A DNA stretch of 64,000 nt from CAZMRF01 sp964568735 (lineage in GTDB: Bacteria > Acidobacteriota > Polarisedimenticolia > JACPZX01): assembly GCA_964568735.1 (NCBI GenBank), contig CAZMRF010000016.1, positions 15,368-79,367 of the forward strand, written 5' to 3'. Shown here one piece after another: positions 8,527 to 16,509 of this stretch. The notes beneath the pieces are model-generated. The model did no database searches, was not told the DNA's origin, and saw only the letters and a program-made list of their open reading frames with translations. Made by a program: the position numbers and the translations under genes. Numbering within the stretch: position 1 is the stretch's first letter; each line of letters opens with the position of its first letter.

Positions 8527-9591
8527 ATGCGGCGCTTTACCCCCTCCACGCTGGCGATTGGGCTCGCGGCTTCCTCGGCCCTCCTGTTCGCCCATTCCGC
8601 GGCGCGCGCGGGCGAGGTGGCCGAGCGGGCCCGGTACCTCATGGGATCGCCCTGCCGGATCGTCGCCTCGCATCCTGAGCCGGGGAGGGCGGCGGTACTC
8701 ATCGAGAGCGCCTTCTCCGAGATCGACCGGTGGAACTCCATCCTGAGCGACTGGGACGCCGGCAGCGAGCTCTCCCGGGTGAACGCCTCTGCGGCGCAGG
8801 CGCCCGTGGCCTGCTCGGAGGATCTCTTCGCCTGGCTCGAGCGTACGGTCGCGTTCGTCCGCGAGACGGAGGGGACCTTCGATCCCACAGCCGGGGCGCT
8901 CGTCGATCTCTACGCGATCCGCTCCGGCGGTCGCTGGCCCTCCGACTCGGAGATCGAAGCTGCCCGCGGGCGCGTCGGCTTCTCCCGCGTGGCCCTCGAC
9001 CCTCGCGGCCGGACGGTCCGCTTCCTCTCCGCGGGGGTGCGGCTGGATCCGGGCGCCATCGGGAAAGGCACCGCGCTCGACGCTGCGGGCCACGTGCTTC
9101 GGGAAGGAGGCGCCGACTGGGCCCTGCTCGACTTCGGGGGCCAGATTCTCGCCGTCGGGGCGGGCCCGTCCGGCGACGGCTTCCCCGTCGAGCTCCCCCT
9201 CTCGGGCCCCGGCCGCGGGCCGGAGGTGATCCGCCTCAGGGACGCCTCGGCCTCCACGAGCTCCAACTCCGAGCGCGGCGTCGAGGTCGAAGGCCGGCTC
9301 CTCGGCCACATCTTCGATCCGCGGACGCTCCTCCCCGTCGGATCCCGCGGCACGGTGACGGTCGTGGCCCCGACGGCCGAGCGCGCCGACGCGCTCGACA
9401 CGGCTTTCTTCGTCATGGGAGCCGAGGAGGCCCTGAAAGCCGCGCTCCGCCTCGGGGTCGAAGCCCGCTTCGTCCCCGGGACGGACGACGAGGACGCGGC
9501 AGCTCACGCCACGCCGGGCTTCGCGCGTCTCCTCGAGCCAGCCTCCCCCGCCCCGCAGCTCGCAGCTCGCTCGGAGCCCCCCACAGACTGA
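8527..9591 (+). CDS. apbE: FAD:protein FMN transferase
   Basis: A 354-residue exported enzyme with an N-terminal signal peptide (to about residue 29). It attaches FMN covalently to Thr/Ser of target proteins using FAD and Mg. Characteristic stretches are ILSDWD, EGTFDPTAGAL, GAIGKGTALD, LLDFGGQI, STSSNSER, GHIFDPRT and ADALDTAFFVMG. The first codon is two bases after the DtxR-like stop. A likely substrate, an FMN-binding domain protein with a matching acceptor motif, is encoded at 11332-11952. This placement ties flavinylation to the iron operon. Confidence 0.92.
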   Translation: MRRFTPSTLAIGLAASSALLFAHSAARAGEVAERARYLMGSPCRIVASHPEPGRAAVLIESAFSEIDRWNSILSDWDAGSELSRVNASAAQAPVACSEDLFAWLERTVAFVRETEGTFDPTAGALVDLYAIRSGGRWPSDSEIEAARGRVGFSRVALDPRGRTVRFLSAGVRLDPGAIGKGTALDAAGHVLREGGADWALLDFGGQILAVGAGPSGDGFPVELPLSGPGRGPEVIRLRDASASTSSNSERGVEVEGRLLGHIFDPRTLLPVGSRGTVTVVAPTAERADALDTAFFVMGAEEALKAALRLGVEARFVPGTDDEDAAAHATPGFARLLEPASPAPQLAARSEPPTD

Positions 9592-9721
9592 TCCATCACT
9601 GAATCCGCGAGACCGCGCCCGCGCACGGGAAGCCCCTCTCGATGAGGCACCACCTGGACGACCTGCCCGCTACTCAGGAGCTCGACCACATGCGACCGCC
9701 CATTGACGATAGAAACGACTC

Positions 9722-9737
9722 GAACAGGTACCTGTTC
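9722..9737. promoter_or_regulatory. Perfect 16-base palindrome, candidate operator
   Basis: GAACAGGTACCTGTTC is identical to its own reverse complement. It sits in the 194-base gap between apbE and the porin gene, 13 bases after a TTGACG that could be a -35 box (9703-9708). A matching -10 box is not clear. The half-site GAAC resembles some SOS boxes, but the spacing is wrong for known LexA sites. The bound factor is unknown. Confidence 0.4.
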
Positions 9738-9785
9738 ATCCGACCCCCAGGCGAAGGCTCCCCCGGCATCGCCGCGCTCGAGCCG

Positions 9786-11318
9786 ATGAAGCATCCCACC
9801 CGCGTCACGATTGACAGCCCGCACGTCGAGTCCCCGCGACGGCGCGATTCACAGGGAGAGTCTCCGAGGCGGCTCTGGCACGCCGGCCCGATCGTGGTCC
9901 TCTCCATCCTGCTTGCATGGGGGATTGCGGCGGCACCCGCTCACGCCCAGGAGGTGTCCGATGCGGCGCGCGTCCGCGCGCTCGAGGAGCGCGTCGCGGC
10001 GCTCGAGGCGCGGATGGGCGAGCTGCTCGACGCCCTCCGGGCGGCGGAGGGCGGGGACGCGGCCGAGCTGCGCCGCCGGATCGATCTCCTGGCCGCAGAG
10101 CTGGAGAAGCTGAGGATGGGCGAGGCCGCCGCCGACCGGCCCCTCACCTCGGTCCACGGCCTCGGGCCCGCCGCGTCGCGCGTCTACGGCGTGACCCGGG
10201 GAGTCTCCATCGGCGGATACGGCGAGGCGCTCTACGAGGACTTCTCCGCCCGCAACGACGACGGCGATCCATCGGGGAAGACCGACCGGCTCGATTTCCT
10301 CCGGGCGGTCCTCTACTTCGGCTACAAGCTCAGCGACAGGATCGTCTTCAACTCGGAGCTGGAGTTCGAGCACGGCAGCACGGAGGAGGAGGGCTCGGTC
10401 TCGGTGGAGTTCGCCTACCTGGACTTCCTCATGTCCCCCGCCTTCAACGTCAGGGCGGGGATGGTCCTCGTGCCATCGGGCTTCGTCAACGAGCTTCACG
10501 AGCCGCCGATCTACCTCGGCGCCCGCCGCCCCGAGGTCGATCGCAGGATCATCCCGACGACCTGGCGCGAGAACGGGATCGGGCTCTTCGGCGATGCCGG
10601 CCCCTTCAGCTACCGCGGCTACATCCTCGCGGGCTTCGACAGCGAAGGCTTCGACGCGTCCACCGCGCTGCGCGAGGGACGCCAGGCCGGCTCCGAGTCC
10701 GACGCCGAGGATCTCGCCATCGCGGCTCGCGTGGACTACACCGGGGTGCCGGGGCTCCTGGTCGGTGGCTTCTACTACCAGGGTGGCTCCGACCAGGGAC
10801 GCGAGACTCCCACGGCGCTCGACCCCAACGGGTTCGCGACCGCGACGGCCCCCCTCGACGCGACCGTGAGCCTCTACGACTTCCACGCCGAGTACCGCGC
10901 CCGCGGTGTGGATCTGCGCGCCGTCTACGCAGCCGGCTCCGTCGATGACGCCGCCGCCGTCAACGAGGCCAACGGGCTCGACGGTGGCGACTCCGTGGGA
11001 GAGGATTTCCGGGGCTGGTACGCCCAGGCCGGATACGACCTCCTCTCGCACCGCTCCGAGGCTACGGAGCAGGCGCTGATCCCCTACGTCCGCTTCGAGA
11101 GCATGGATACGCAGTCCAGCGTGCCGGGCGACGCGCCGCTGAACCCCGCTGCCAGCCCCTTCGCCTCGAACCCGGCCAATGACCTGACGGTCCTGACCTA
11201 TGGAGTGGCCTGGAAGCCGATCTTCAACGTCTCCATCAAGCTCGACTACTCGGACTTCAAGAACGACGCCGACACCGGCGTCGATCAGCTCTCCCTGGCG
11301 CTCGGGTACCTGTTCTGA
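9786..11318 (+). CDS. Outer-membrane porin with N-terminal coiled coil
   Basis: About 510 residues. A hydrophobic signal segment ending in AHAQ is followed by a coiled coil (VRALEERVAALEARMGELL, then an ELEKLRMGE stretch). Alternating beta-strand sequence with many aromatic girdle residues then runs to a C-terminal Phe (ALGYLF), the signature recognised by the BAM machinery. The general look is that of phosphate-selective porin O/P-like trimeric porins. The start is uncertain: ATG 9786 leaves a long N-region before the signal peptide, GTG 9894 would begin inside it, and upstream ATGs at 9642 and 9690 are also in frame. Placement between apbE and the FMN-binding gene suggests a substrate route for an extracytoplasmic redox system. 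Confidence 0.75.
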   Translation: MKHPTRVTIDSPHVESPRRRDSQGESPRRLWHAGPIVVLSILLAWGIAAAPAHAQEVSDAARVRALEERVAALEARMGELLDALRAAEGGDAAELRRRIDLLAAELEKLRMGEAAADRPLTSVHGLGPAASRVYGVTRGVSIGGYGEALYEDFSARNDDGDPSGKTDRLDFLRAVLYFGYKLSDRIVFNSELEFEHGSTEEEGSVSVEFAYLDFLMSPAFNVRAGMVLVPSGFVNELHEPPIYLGARRPEVDRRIIPTTWRENGIGLFGDAGPFSYRGYILAGFDSEGFDASTALREGRQAGSESDAEDLAIAARVDYTGVPGLLVGGFYYQGGSDQGRETPTALDPNGFATATAPLDATVSLYDFHAEYRARGVDLRAVYAAGSVDDAAAVNEANGLDGGDSVGEDFRGWYAQAGYDLLSHRSEATEQALIPYVRFESMDTQSSVPGDAPLNPAASPFASNPANDLTVLTYGVAWKPIFNVSIKLDYSDFKNDADTGVDQLSLALGYLF

Positions 11319-11331
11319 GGGAAATGGCGCC

Positions 11332-11952
11332 ATGCGAAACCGACCGGCACGCTTGACCATCCTTCTGATCGTGACGGCCCTGAGCTGCTCCGTGGCGATT
11401 GAGGCCAAGGTCTTCCTCACGCAGGAGGAGGCCCTTGCCCTGGCCTTTGGCGAGGCCTCCCGCGCGGAGAGGAAGACGGCCTTCCTGACGGACGAGCAGG
11501 TGCAGCGGATCAAGGCGCTCGCGGGAAGCGAGCCGGCCAGCCGCGTGGTCGTCTACTACTGGGGCGCCTCGCAGGCCGGTGCCCCGATAACGGCTTTCTT
11601 CGACACGCACATGGTCCGGACGCTCCCCGAGACGGTGATGGTCGTGGTGGGTGGTGACTCCCGGATCGTGCGGGTGGACATCCTCTCCTTCGACGAGCCC
11701 GAGGACTACCTCCCGCGCTCGCGCTGGCTCGAGCAGTTCGAGGGGCGGGTGCTCGATGAGGATCTCTCGACCCGCCGGGCGATCCGGGCCGTGACAGGCG
11801 CCACGATGTCCTCGAGAGCCGTCACGGAGACCGTCAGGCGGGCCCTTGCGCTGCACCAGGTGCTCCGCGAAGAGACCACCGGAGGCGGCTCCGGTGAGAA
11901 GCCACCGAGCGAATCGGGGGCATCACACAGGAGCGGAGGCGATCAGCCGTGA
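11332..11952 (+). CDS. Secreted FMN-binding domain protein (covalent FMN acceptor)
   Basis: A 206-residue protein with an N-terminal signal peptide (about residues 1-25) and a C-terminal FMN_bind domain like those of RnfG/NqrC. The flavinylation motif reads AVTGATMSS, with Thr158 as the expected phosphoester-linked FMN site. ApbE at 8527-9591 is the probable modifying enzyme. A Gly/Ser/Pro-rich tail ends the protein. Its stop overlaps the GTG of the four-helix membrane protein downstream. By analogy with known flavinylated electron-transfer systems it should carry electrons in the periplasm. Ferric iron as the acceptor is inferred from its place next to feoB. Confidence 0.85.
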   Translation: MRNRPARLTILLIVTALSCSVAIEAKVFLTQEEALALAFGEASRAERKTAFLTDEQVQRIKALAGSEPASRVVVYYWGASQAGAPITAFFDTHMVRTLPETVMVVVGGDSRIVRVDILSFDEPEDYLPRSRWLEQFEGRVLDEDLSTRRAIRAVTGATMSSRAVTETVRRALALHQVLREETTGGGSGEKPPSESGASHRSGGDQP

Positions 11953-12506
11953 CGCGCCTCGAGAAGATCTTCTTGCACGGCGGGACGCTGGCCACCGGAG
12001 TCACGGGCCTCGCCTACGCGGCCTTCAAGCACTTGATGACGAGCGACGACCCCTTCACCGCCTACAACCACCCGCTCCAGCCCTGGATGCTCACTCTCCA
12101 CGTCCTGGGTGCGCCGGTTCTCGTCTTCGGCGTGGGGATCATCTTCAAGGACCACGTCCTGGGGAAGATGAAGAATGGCGCGCCCCCCGCCGCGCGGCGC
12201 GGAGGACTCTGGACGCTGGCTCTCGTCGTCCCGCTAATCCTGACCGGCTACCTCGTCCAGGTGCTCGCTTCGGGAGACTTCCGGAACCTGTCGTCCTGGA
12301 TCCACCTCGGCCTCGGCATCGCCTTCCTCGTCTTCTACGGGATCCACCTGGCCGGGGCCATCAAGCTGAAGGCGGAGAAGGAGCGCCGCGGGAAAGCACT
12401 CCCACTGCAACGCCCCGGTGATGCCCCCGTCGCGCTCCGTGGAAGCTCCGCGGCCCTCGTCCGGGGGCGGGCGGCTCTCCGGGCTGGTAGAATCGCGGCA
12501 CCATGA
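11949..12506 (+). CDS. Four-helix membrane protein with paired His, DUF4405-like cytochrome b candidate
   Basis: 185 residues with four predicted membrane helices. Histidines lie at positions 10, 28, 41, 51, 119 and 133. H10/H51 in helices 1-2 and H119/H133 in helix 4 would suit two heme b groups. Small b-type membrane proteins of this kind are often encoded beside FMN-binding domain proteins, where they pass electrons from the quinone pool across the membrane. GTG overlaps the preceding stop (GTGA). The last 35 residues are low-complexity and overlap the next gene by four bases. Heme content is an inference from His placement. Confidence 0.7.
   Translation: MTRLEKIFLHGGTLATGVTGLAYAAFKHLMTSDDPFTAYNHPLQPWMLTLHVLGAPVLVFGVGIIFKDHVLGKMKNGAPPAARRGGLWTLALVVPLILTGYLVQVLASGDFRNLSSWIHLGLGIAFLVFYGIHLAGAIKLKAEKERRGKALPLQRPGDAPVALRGSSAALVRGRAALRAGRIAAP
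12485..12493 (+). promoter_or_regulatory. Extended -10 promoter giving a near-leaderless mRNA
   Basis: TGGTAGAAT (12485-12493) matches an extended -10 element with a TAGAAT hexamer. No -35 box is seen. Only nine bases separate it from the ATG at 12503, and no Shine-Dalgarno sequence precedes that ATG, so transcription would begin at or within three bases of the start codon. Confidence 0.45.
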
Positions 12507-12958
12507 CCACGATCCGGGCGAGCTGGGACACCTACTTCATGAACATGGCCCGCCAGGCCTCCACGCGCTCCACCTGCGCCCGCAAGAACGTGGGCGCCGT
12601 GATCGTCCGCGAGCGCACGATCCTCTCGACCGGCTACAACGGCTCGATCCGGGGAATGCCCCACTGCGACGAGGTGGGGCACGAGATGGAGGCGGGCCAC
12701 TGCGTCGCCACGATCCACGCCGAGGCGAACGCGATCATCCAGGCCGCCCGCAACGGGGTGAACATCAGCGGCGCGGAGATGTACACGACGGCCAGCCCCT
12801 GCTGGAACTGCTTCAAGCTCATCGCGAACGCCGGGATCCAGCGGATCTGCTACGGGGAGTTCTATCGCGACGAGCGATCCCTGAAGATTGCCGGGAGGAT
12901 CGGGATCCAGCTCGTGGACCTCAGCGCGGCCGAGGAGACGGCGCCCGCGTCGTCCTGA
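12503..12958 (+). CDS. dCMP deaminase / ComE-type cytidine deaminase family
   Basis: A 151-residue zinc enzyme that would deaminate dCMP to dUMP for thymidylate synthesis. The zinc site is complete: His72 and catalytic Glu74 in HAEANAI, with Cys100 and Cys103 in PCWNC. The N-terminal WDTYFMNMA and the ARKNVGAVIV strand are typical of the family. It follows the cytochrome-like gene with a four-base overlap, yet has its own extended -10 element. The gene ends seven bases from a convergent gene. The metabolic role seems unrelated to the iron block upstream. Confidence 0.88.
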   Translation: MTTIRASWDTYFMNMARQASTRSTCARKNVGAVIVRERTILSTGYNGSIRGMPHCDEVGHEMEAGHCVATIHAEANAIIQAARNGVNISGAEMYTTASPCWNCFKLIANAGIQRICYGEFYRDERSLKIAGRIGIQLVDLSAAEETAPASS

Positions 12959-12965
12959 TTCAGCC

Positions 12966-14057
12966 TCACTCCGGCGAGGGCTCAGGTGGCGCCGCTTCCG
13001 AGGGTTGCGCCTCCCCTTCCTGCGCGTTGCCGGGCAGGCTGGCGCTGAAGGGACTCAACCTGCCGAAGGGGAACATGTCGGCCATCGCCGAGTGGGCGAG
13101 ATCCACGAGGGCCGCCTGGGGGAAGGTGGTCGATGCTCGCACGACCGTGCCGTCCACCTGCACTTCGAACCCGCTGAGCAGGCGTGAAGCCTCGACGCCC
13201 GTCTGCTTGAGGGCCAGCTTTCCCATCGCTCCGGCGCCTTCGAGGATGTCCCCGATAAGGAGAGCCTCCTCTTCGTTCCGGGCGACGGCATCGGCCGCCA
13301 CGAGGATCGTCTCACCCGTCGTGACGAAGAAGGCGATGTCCTCGATCGACTTGAAGGCGGCGAGCTCTTTCCGCTCCTCGGCCATCTTCTGGAGGAAACC
13401 CGCGAGCGATCCGGCGAGCTGGCGCCCTCGCGCAAGCCCCCAGATCGCCGCGTTCCTGTCCACCCGGGAGAGGATCCGCGCCGCGGTCGCGTCGCCCGTG
13501 AGCCCCGGCGAGCCTCCCTGGCGCGCCTCCCCCATGCTGCGCAGCGTCTCGCCGTCGCCGAAGGCCGCCGTCTGGTCGTCGAGAACGGCCACGCAGAGCC
13601 TGCATCGATCCTGGACGATGACCACCTGGAAGATGTCGAGCCCGAAGTGCGTCTCGTAGGGGAGCCCGCTGTCCTTCAAGAAGTCGTAGACCTTCTTGCC
13701 GTCGAAGGAGCCGCGAACGAGGGCCGAGAGCTGATCGATCGCCATGCCCTCCTCGCCCTTGCCCCTTCCCACGAAGGTGAGCCACTCGACGTCTCGCGCG
13801 GGATCCAGGCCGGTCGCCGTCGCGAACTGGAAGAAGTTGAGCCGGTTGAGACCGACCGCGCCCCCCTGTTCCTTCAACTCCCGGTAGAGGTCGGTGGAGG
13901 CGAGCGTCTTGAGGTTCATGGCGAGCACGAAGGCGGTGTCGGGAGGGATGTACTCGGCTCCGGCGGGAAGCCCGGCGGCGATGCCGCAGCCCGGGATGGC
14001 GAGAGGGAGGAGCGCGATTGCCGCCATCGCCGCACAGAGGGATCGACCAGGAGCCAA
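12966..14057 (-). CDS. Secreted or lipoprotein-like protein of unknown function
   Basis: About 363 residues. The N-terminus is a hydrophobic export signal with a Cys in LAIPGCG that could be a lipobox. The rest, with YIPPDTAFVLAMNLKTL and repeated short alpha/beta units, resembles DUF3352-like secreted proteins of unknown function. TTG at 14057 was chosen because a near-perfect Shine-Dalgarno GGAGGTGA lies just before it; GTG codons at 14063 and 14087 are alternatives. The C-terminal 30 residues are Pro/Glu/Ser-rich. It is convergent with the dCMP deaminase and divergent from the phosphatase gene. Confidence 0.7.
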   Translation of the reverse strand: MAPGRSLCAAMAAIALLPLAIPGCGIAAGLPAGAEYIPPDTAFVLAMNLKTLASTDLYRELKEQGGAVGLNRLNFFQFATATGLDPARDVEWLTFVGRGKGEEGMAIDQLSALVRGSFDGKKVYDFLKDSGLPYETHFGLDIFQVVIVQDRCRLCVAVLDDQTAAFGDGETLRSMGEARQGGSPGLTGDATAARILSRVDRNAAIWGLARGRQLAGSLAGFLQKMAEERKELAAFKSIEDIAFFVTTGETILVAADAVARNEEEALLIGDILEGAGAMGKLALKQTGVEASRLLSGFEVQVDGTVVRASTTFPQAALVDLAHSAMADMFPFGRLSPFSASLPGNAQEGEAQPSEAAPPEPSPE

Positions 14058-14059
14058 TT

Positions 14060-14067
14060 TCACCTCC
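14060..14067 (-). promoter_or_regulatory. Strong ribosome binding site that decides a TTG start
   Basis: On the - strand GGAGGTGA is followed by AA and then TTG at 14057. GGAGG to TTG is five bases, the ideal distance. The GTG inside this site (14063) is too close to serve, so TTG is favoured. Confidence 0.6.
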
Positions 14068-14103
14068 GCTGGAACGGGCGGACCCACGGGAGGGTTCCGG
14101 CCG

Positions 14104-14129
14104 GGCGCGCGATGTTAGCATCGCGCGCC
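14104..14129. repeat. 26-base inverted repeat in the divergent intergenic region
   Basis: Two perfect 11-base arms, GGCGCGCGATG and CATCGCGCGCC, flank the four-base loop TTAG. It lies about 47 bases upstream of the TTG start of the - strand secreted-protein gene. In RNA it would form a very stable hairpin in that leader. It may act as an operator, a leader structure or a barrier between the divergent transcription units. Confidence 0.55.
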
Positions 14130-14200
14130 GCGATCACGGACCTGGCAGCGGCGACCGGCTCACGCATTACAACGCCGTAACCCCTCATGGGGTCTGTACG

Positions 14201-14229
14201 TTGCGACCCTCCAGACCCGGTGCTAAAGT
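14201..14229 (+). promoter_or_regulatory. Probable promoter of the SpoIIE phosphatase gene
   Basis: TTGCGA (14201-14206) and TAAAGT (14224-14229) are separated by 17 bases. Transcription would start near 14236, leaving a leader of about 60 bases before the ATG at 14300. Confidence 0.45.
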
Positions 14230-14299
14230 CGGCCCCGAAGAACACTCCGACGCCAGAAACCCCTCACCCGCCGACTCAACCCGGACCCTTACGGACTGA

Positions 14300-15529
14300 A
14301 TGACCTCACCGAGCAACCCTACAAGCGCACCCCCCGCCATCACCGACTTCAAGGCTCTCTACCGGAAGCTGGAGAAGACCCTCGACCGGATCGAGAGAAC
14401 CGAAGACGTCGCGGGCGTGCTGACCGAGATCCTCAACTCCCTCGTGCGGGATTTCGAGGAAGACCTGGGCTTCCAGGCGGGACGCCTCTACAGCCGCGGC
14501 TCCTCCGCGCTGGTCCTTCGCGCCGTGGCCGGCAAGGCGGCCCAGCCGCCCGATTCCTACAAGGTCCCGCTGGACTACGCGCCCGTGCAGAGGATCCTCG
14601 AGGAGGGGCTCGTCATCATGAAGCGCGGGGATCCGGGCTTCGACGAGAGCATCGAAGGCCCCATCGGCGTCTCGAAGTTCGCGGCGATCGCCGTCCACGA
14701 CGCCCGGTACATCCTTTCGTTCACGATCCGCGGGGCCATCAAGGAAGAGCAGATCCTCTACTCGCTCAGCGCGGTCCGCCACGTCATCAACATCAAGCTC
14801 CGGCAGGAGCGGCTGGCGGGCATCATGGAGGAGGCTCGCCTGATCCAGGAGAGCCTCCTTCCCTCGGGGCCGCCGGGCTTCCCGGGCTACGACGTGCACG
14901 GCCTCTCGAGGCCCACGGAGATCGTCGGCGGCGACCTCTTCGACTACCTGCCCCTGTCGCCGAAGCTCCTGGGGATCGCCGTCGCCGACGCATCCGGCCA
15001 CGGGCTCCCGGCGGCGCTGCTCGCGCGCGACGTCATCACCGGGCTCCGGATGGGGATCGCCGAAGACCTCAAGATCATCAAGACAATCGAGAAGCTCAAC
15101 CGCGTCATCCACCGCTCCGCGCTCTCTTCGAAGTTCGCCTCCCTCTTCTACGGCGAGCTGGAGCCCAGCGGGAACCTCCTCTACGTCAACGCGGGGCACA
15201 CGCCCGCTCTCCTGTTCGACGGGACGTCGTTCCAGGAGCTGACGCTCGGCGGCCTCGTCCTGGGGCCGAACCCGGGCGCCCAGTACGAGCGCGGCTACGT
15301 CCGGCTCGTGACCGGCAACCTGGTCGTGATGTATACCGATGGCGTGCCGGAGTGCGAGTCCGCCGCGGGCATGCCCTTCGGCATGCACCGGCTCCGCGAC
15401 GTCATCCGCGAGCACGCCCGCGCCACGGCGAAGGAGATCGTCGAGGAGATCTTCAACGCCGCGGACGTGCACCGGGGCAAGGCGCCGCAGGTCGACGACA
15501 TGACCGTCGTCGTCCTCCGCAAGACCTGA
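14300..15529 (+). CDS. GAF-like domain plus PP2C/SpoIIE (RsbU-type) serine phosphatase
   Basis: A 409-residue cytoplasmic protein. The N-terminal 170 residues look like a GAF-type sensor (DFEEDLGFQAGRLYSRGS). The linker RLIQESLLPSGPP is the classic RsbU/SpoIIE entry motif. The phosphatase domain has GGDLFDY, VADASGHGLPAALL, NAGHTPALL, YTDGVPE and DDMTVVV, holding the metal-binding Asp residues. Such enzymes dephosphorylate anti-sigma antagonists (STAS proteins) in partner-switching systems, but no STAS or RsbW-like gene is adjacent, so the target is unknown. Confidence 0.88.
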   Translation: MTSPSNPTSAPPAITDFKALYRKLEKTLDRIERTEDVAGVLTEILNSLVRDFEEDLGFQAGRLYSRGSSALVLRAVAGKAAQPPDSYKVPLDYAPVQRILEEGLVIMKRGDPGFDESIEGPIGVSKFAAIAVHDARYILSFTIRGAIKEEQILYSLSAVRHVINIKLRQERLAGIMEEARLIQESLLPSGPPGFPGYDVHGLSRPTEIVGGDLFDYLPLSPKLLGIAVADASGHGLPAALLARDVITGLRMGIAEDLKIIKTIEKLNRVIHRSALSSKFASLFYGELEPSGNLLYVNAGHTPALLFDGTSFQELTLGGLVLGPNPGAQYERGYVRLVTGNLVVMYTDGVPECESAAGMPFGMHRLRDVIREHARATAKEIVEEIFNAADVHRGKAPQVDDMTVVVLRKT

Positions 15530-15546
15530 CAGGCCTGGAATACCGC

Positions 15547-15574
15547 TTGACGGAGCGGGCGCTCCCGGTACATT
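15547..15574 (+). promoter_or_regulatory. Probable promoter of the coiled-coil gene
   Basis: TTGACG (15547-15552) and TACATT (15569-15574) are 16 bases apart, about 105 bases upstream of the ATG at 15680. A short inverted repeat GGAGC/GCTCC lies between the two boxes. Confidence 0.45.
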
Positions 15575-15679
15575 TAGCCGAACCCGATCGCTCCCCCTGC
15601 CGCGAACGGACGACACCGACAATCCCGACGGAGCCGACAGGCTGATCATCAATTCGGGAAGGTACGACCTGGGGGGGTC

Positions 15680-16252
15680 ATGGAGATTCGGGAGCGAATC
15701 GAGTCCTGCCTGAACGATCTCGATGCACGCAGGCGCCGGATGGCCGAGTTCGAGTCGAGGGTGCGGGCGTTGATGGAGACTCTCAAGACCGACGCCGGCT
15801 CGCCATCCACGGTGCGCGAGATCCTCGAGGTCCTCGCGAGCGCGCTCGAGAACTACAACGAGATCGACGGGAGCTGCCGGGCCATGATCTCCGCCCTCAC
15901 CGAGATCGGCCTCAACCAGGAGCGGATCGAGGACGGCCGCAGGAAGATCATCGGCGGCGTCGAGAAGATCCTCGGCCACCTCTCGCAGATGGAAACTCTC
16001 GCGAATCAATCCATGGTCGAGACGAAGGCCGCCGCGGCCCCCGCGGAGGGCTCCCGTCCGAAGAAGATCCTCCTCATACGCCTGCGCCCGCAGGCCGGCG
16101 AGGCTGAAGGCGGCGAGGCGGTCTCGCCGTCCTCGAAGGCCGCATCTCGCGAGGTGGAGATCTCCTCGCGACCCGACTCGTCACGAGGGGAACGGGACCC
16201 CGTCGAGGACCTGCTCAACGCCGACGACGATCAGGACGCCACGATTCACTGA
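15680..16252 (+). CDS. Hypothetical coiled-coil protein
   Basis: 190 residues with no recognised family. The first 110 residues are strongly helical with heptad character (ERIESCLNDLDARRRRMAEF). A low-complexity tail rich in Ala, Glu and Ser ends in an acidic DDDQDATIH. No signal peptide or membrane segment is visible. A G-rich Shine-Dalgarno stretch (GGGGGG) precedes the ATG. It sits between a signalling phosphatase and a regulator pair, so a scaffolding or signalling role is possible but not shown. Confidence 0.65.
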   Translation: MEIRERIESCLNDLDARRRRMAEFESRVRALMETLKTDAGSPSTVREILEVLASALENYNEIDGSCRAMISALTEIGLNQERIEDGRRKIIGGVEKILGHLSQMETLANQSMVETKAAAAPAEGSRPKKILLIRLRPQAGEAEGGEAVSPSSKAASREVEISSRPDSSRGERDPVEDLLNADDDQDATIH

Positions 16253-16264
16253 GCCTCAGTCGTT

Positions 16265-16346
16265 GGGACATTCCGGGACATCCTGAGTGTCCGGTGTCAG
16301 GGATCCGACGCTTTCGCCGAGGACATCTCGGGACTATCCGGGACAT
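16265..16346 (+). repeat. Clustered GGGACAT direct repeats
   Basis: GGGACAT occurs at 16265-16271, 16275-16281 and 16340-16346, with a GGACAT at 16321-16326 and a CGGGACTAT between. The 12-mer TCCGGGACATCC appears twice, at 16272-16283 and 16337-16348, 65 bases apart, which is about six helical turns. This arrangement fits cooperative binding of a regulator. Confidence 0.5.
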
Positions 16347-16509
16347 CCCGGTCATCTATTCTCTGCGGCCCAGCCTATCGGCCATTTATCGCCGCGGAAA
16401 CGCCATCGGCTTGACGATCGATGTGACATTCTGGCCCACACGCCTTCCGGCGACTCCTTCGTCGATTATCTCCACAGCGCCAACGTGTGAGTCCGCAGCA
16501 CATTGCGAC

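Noticed and set aside
9722..9737. SOS/LexA box
   Set aside because: GAAC and GTTC half-sites are present, but the eight-base spacing does not match known LexA sites, and the neighbouring genes are not SOS genes.
9811..9833. TTGACA as a promoter -35 box
   Set aside because: No acceptable -10 box at 16-18 bases, and it lies inside the probable N-terminal coding part of the porin.
16411..16416. TTGACG as the -35 box of the winged-helix gene promoter
   Set aside because: The hexamer 17 bases downstream is GC-rich and does not resemble a -10 box; the site nearer the palindrome is more convincing.
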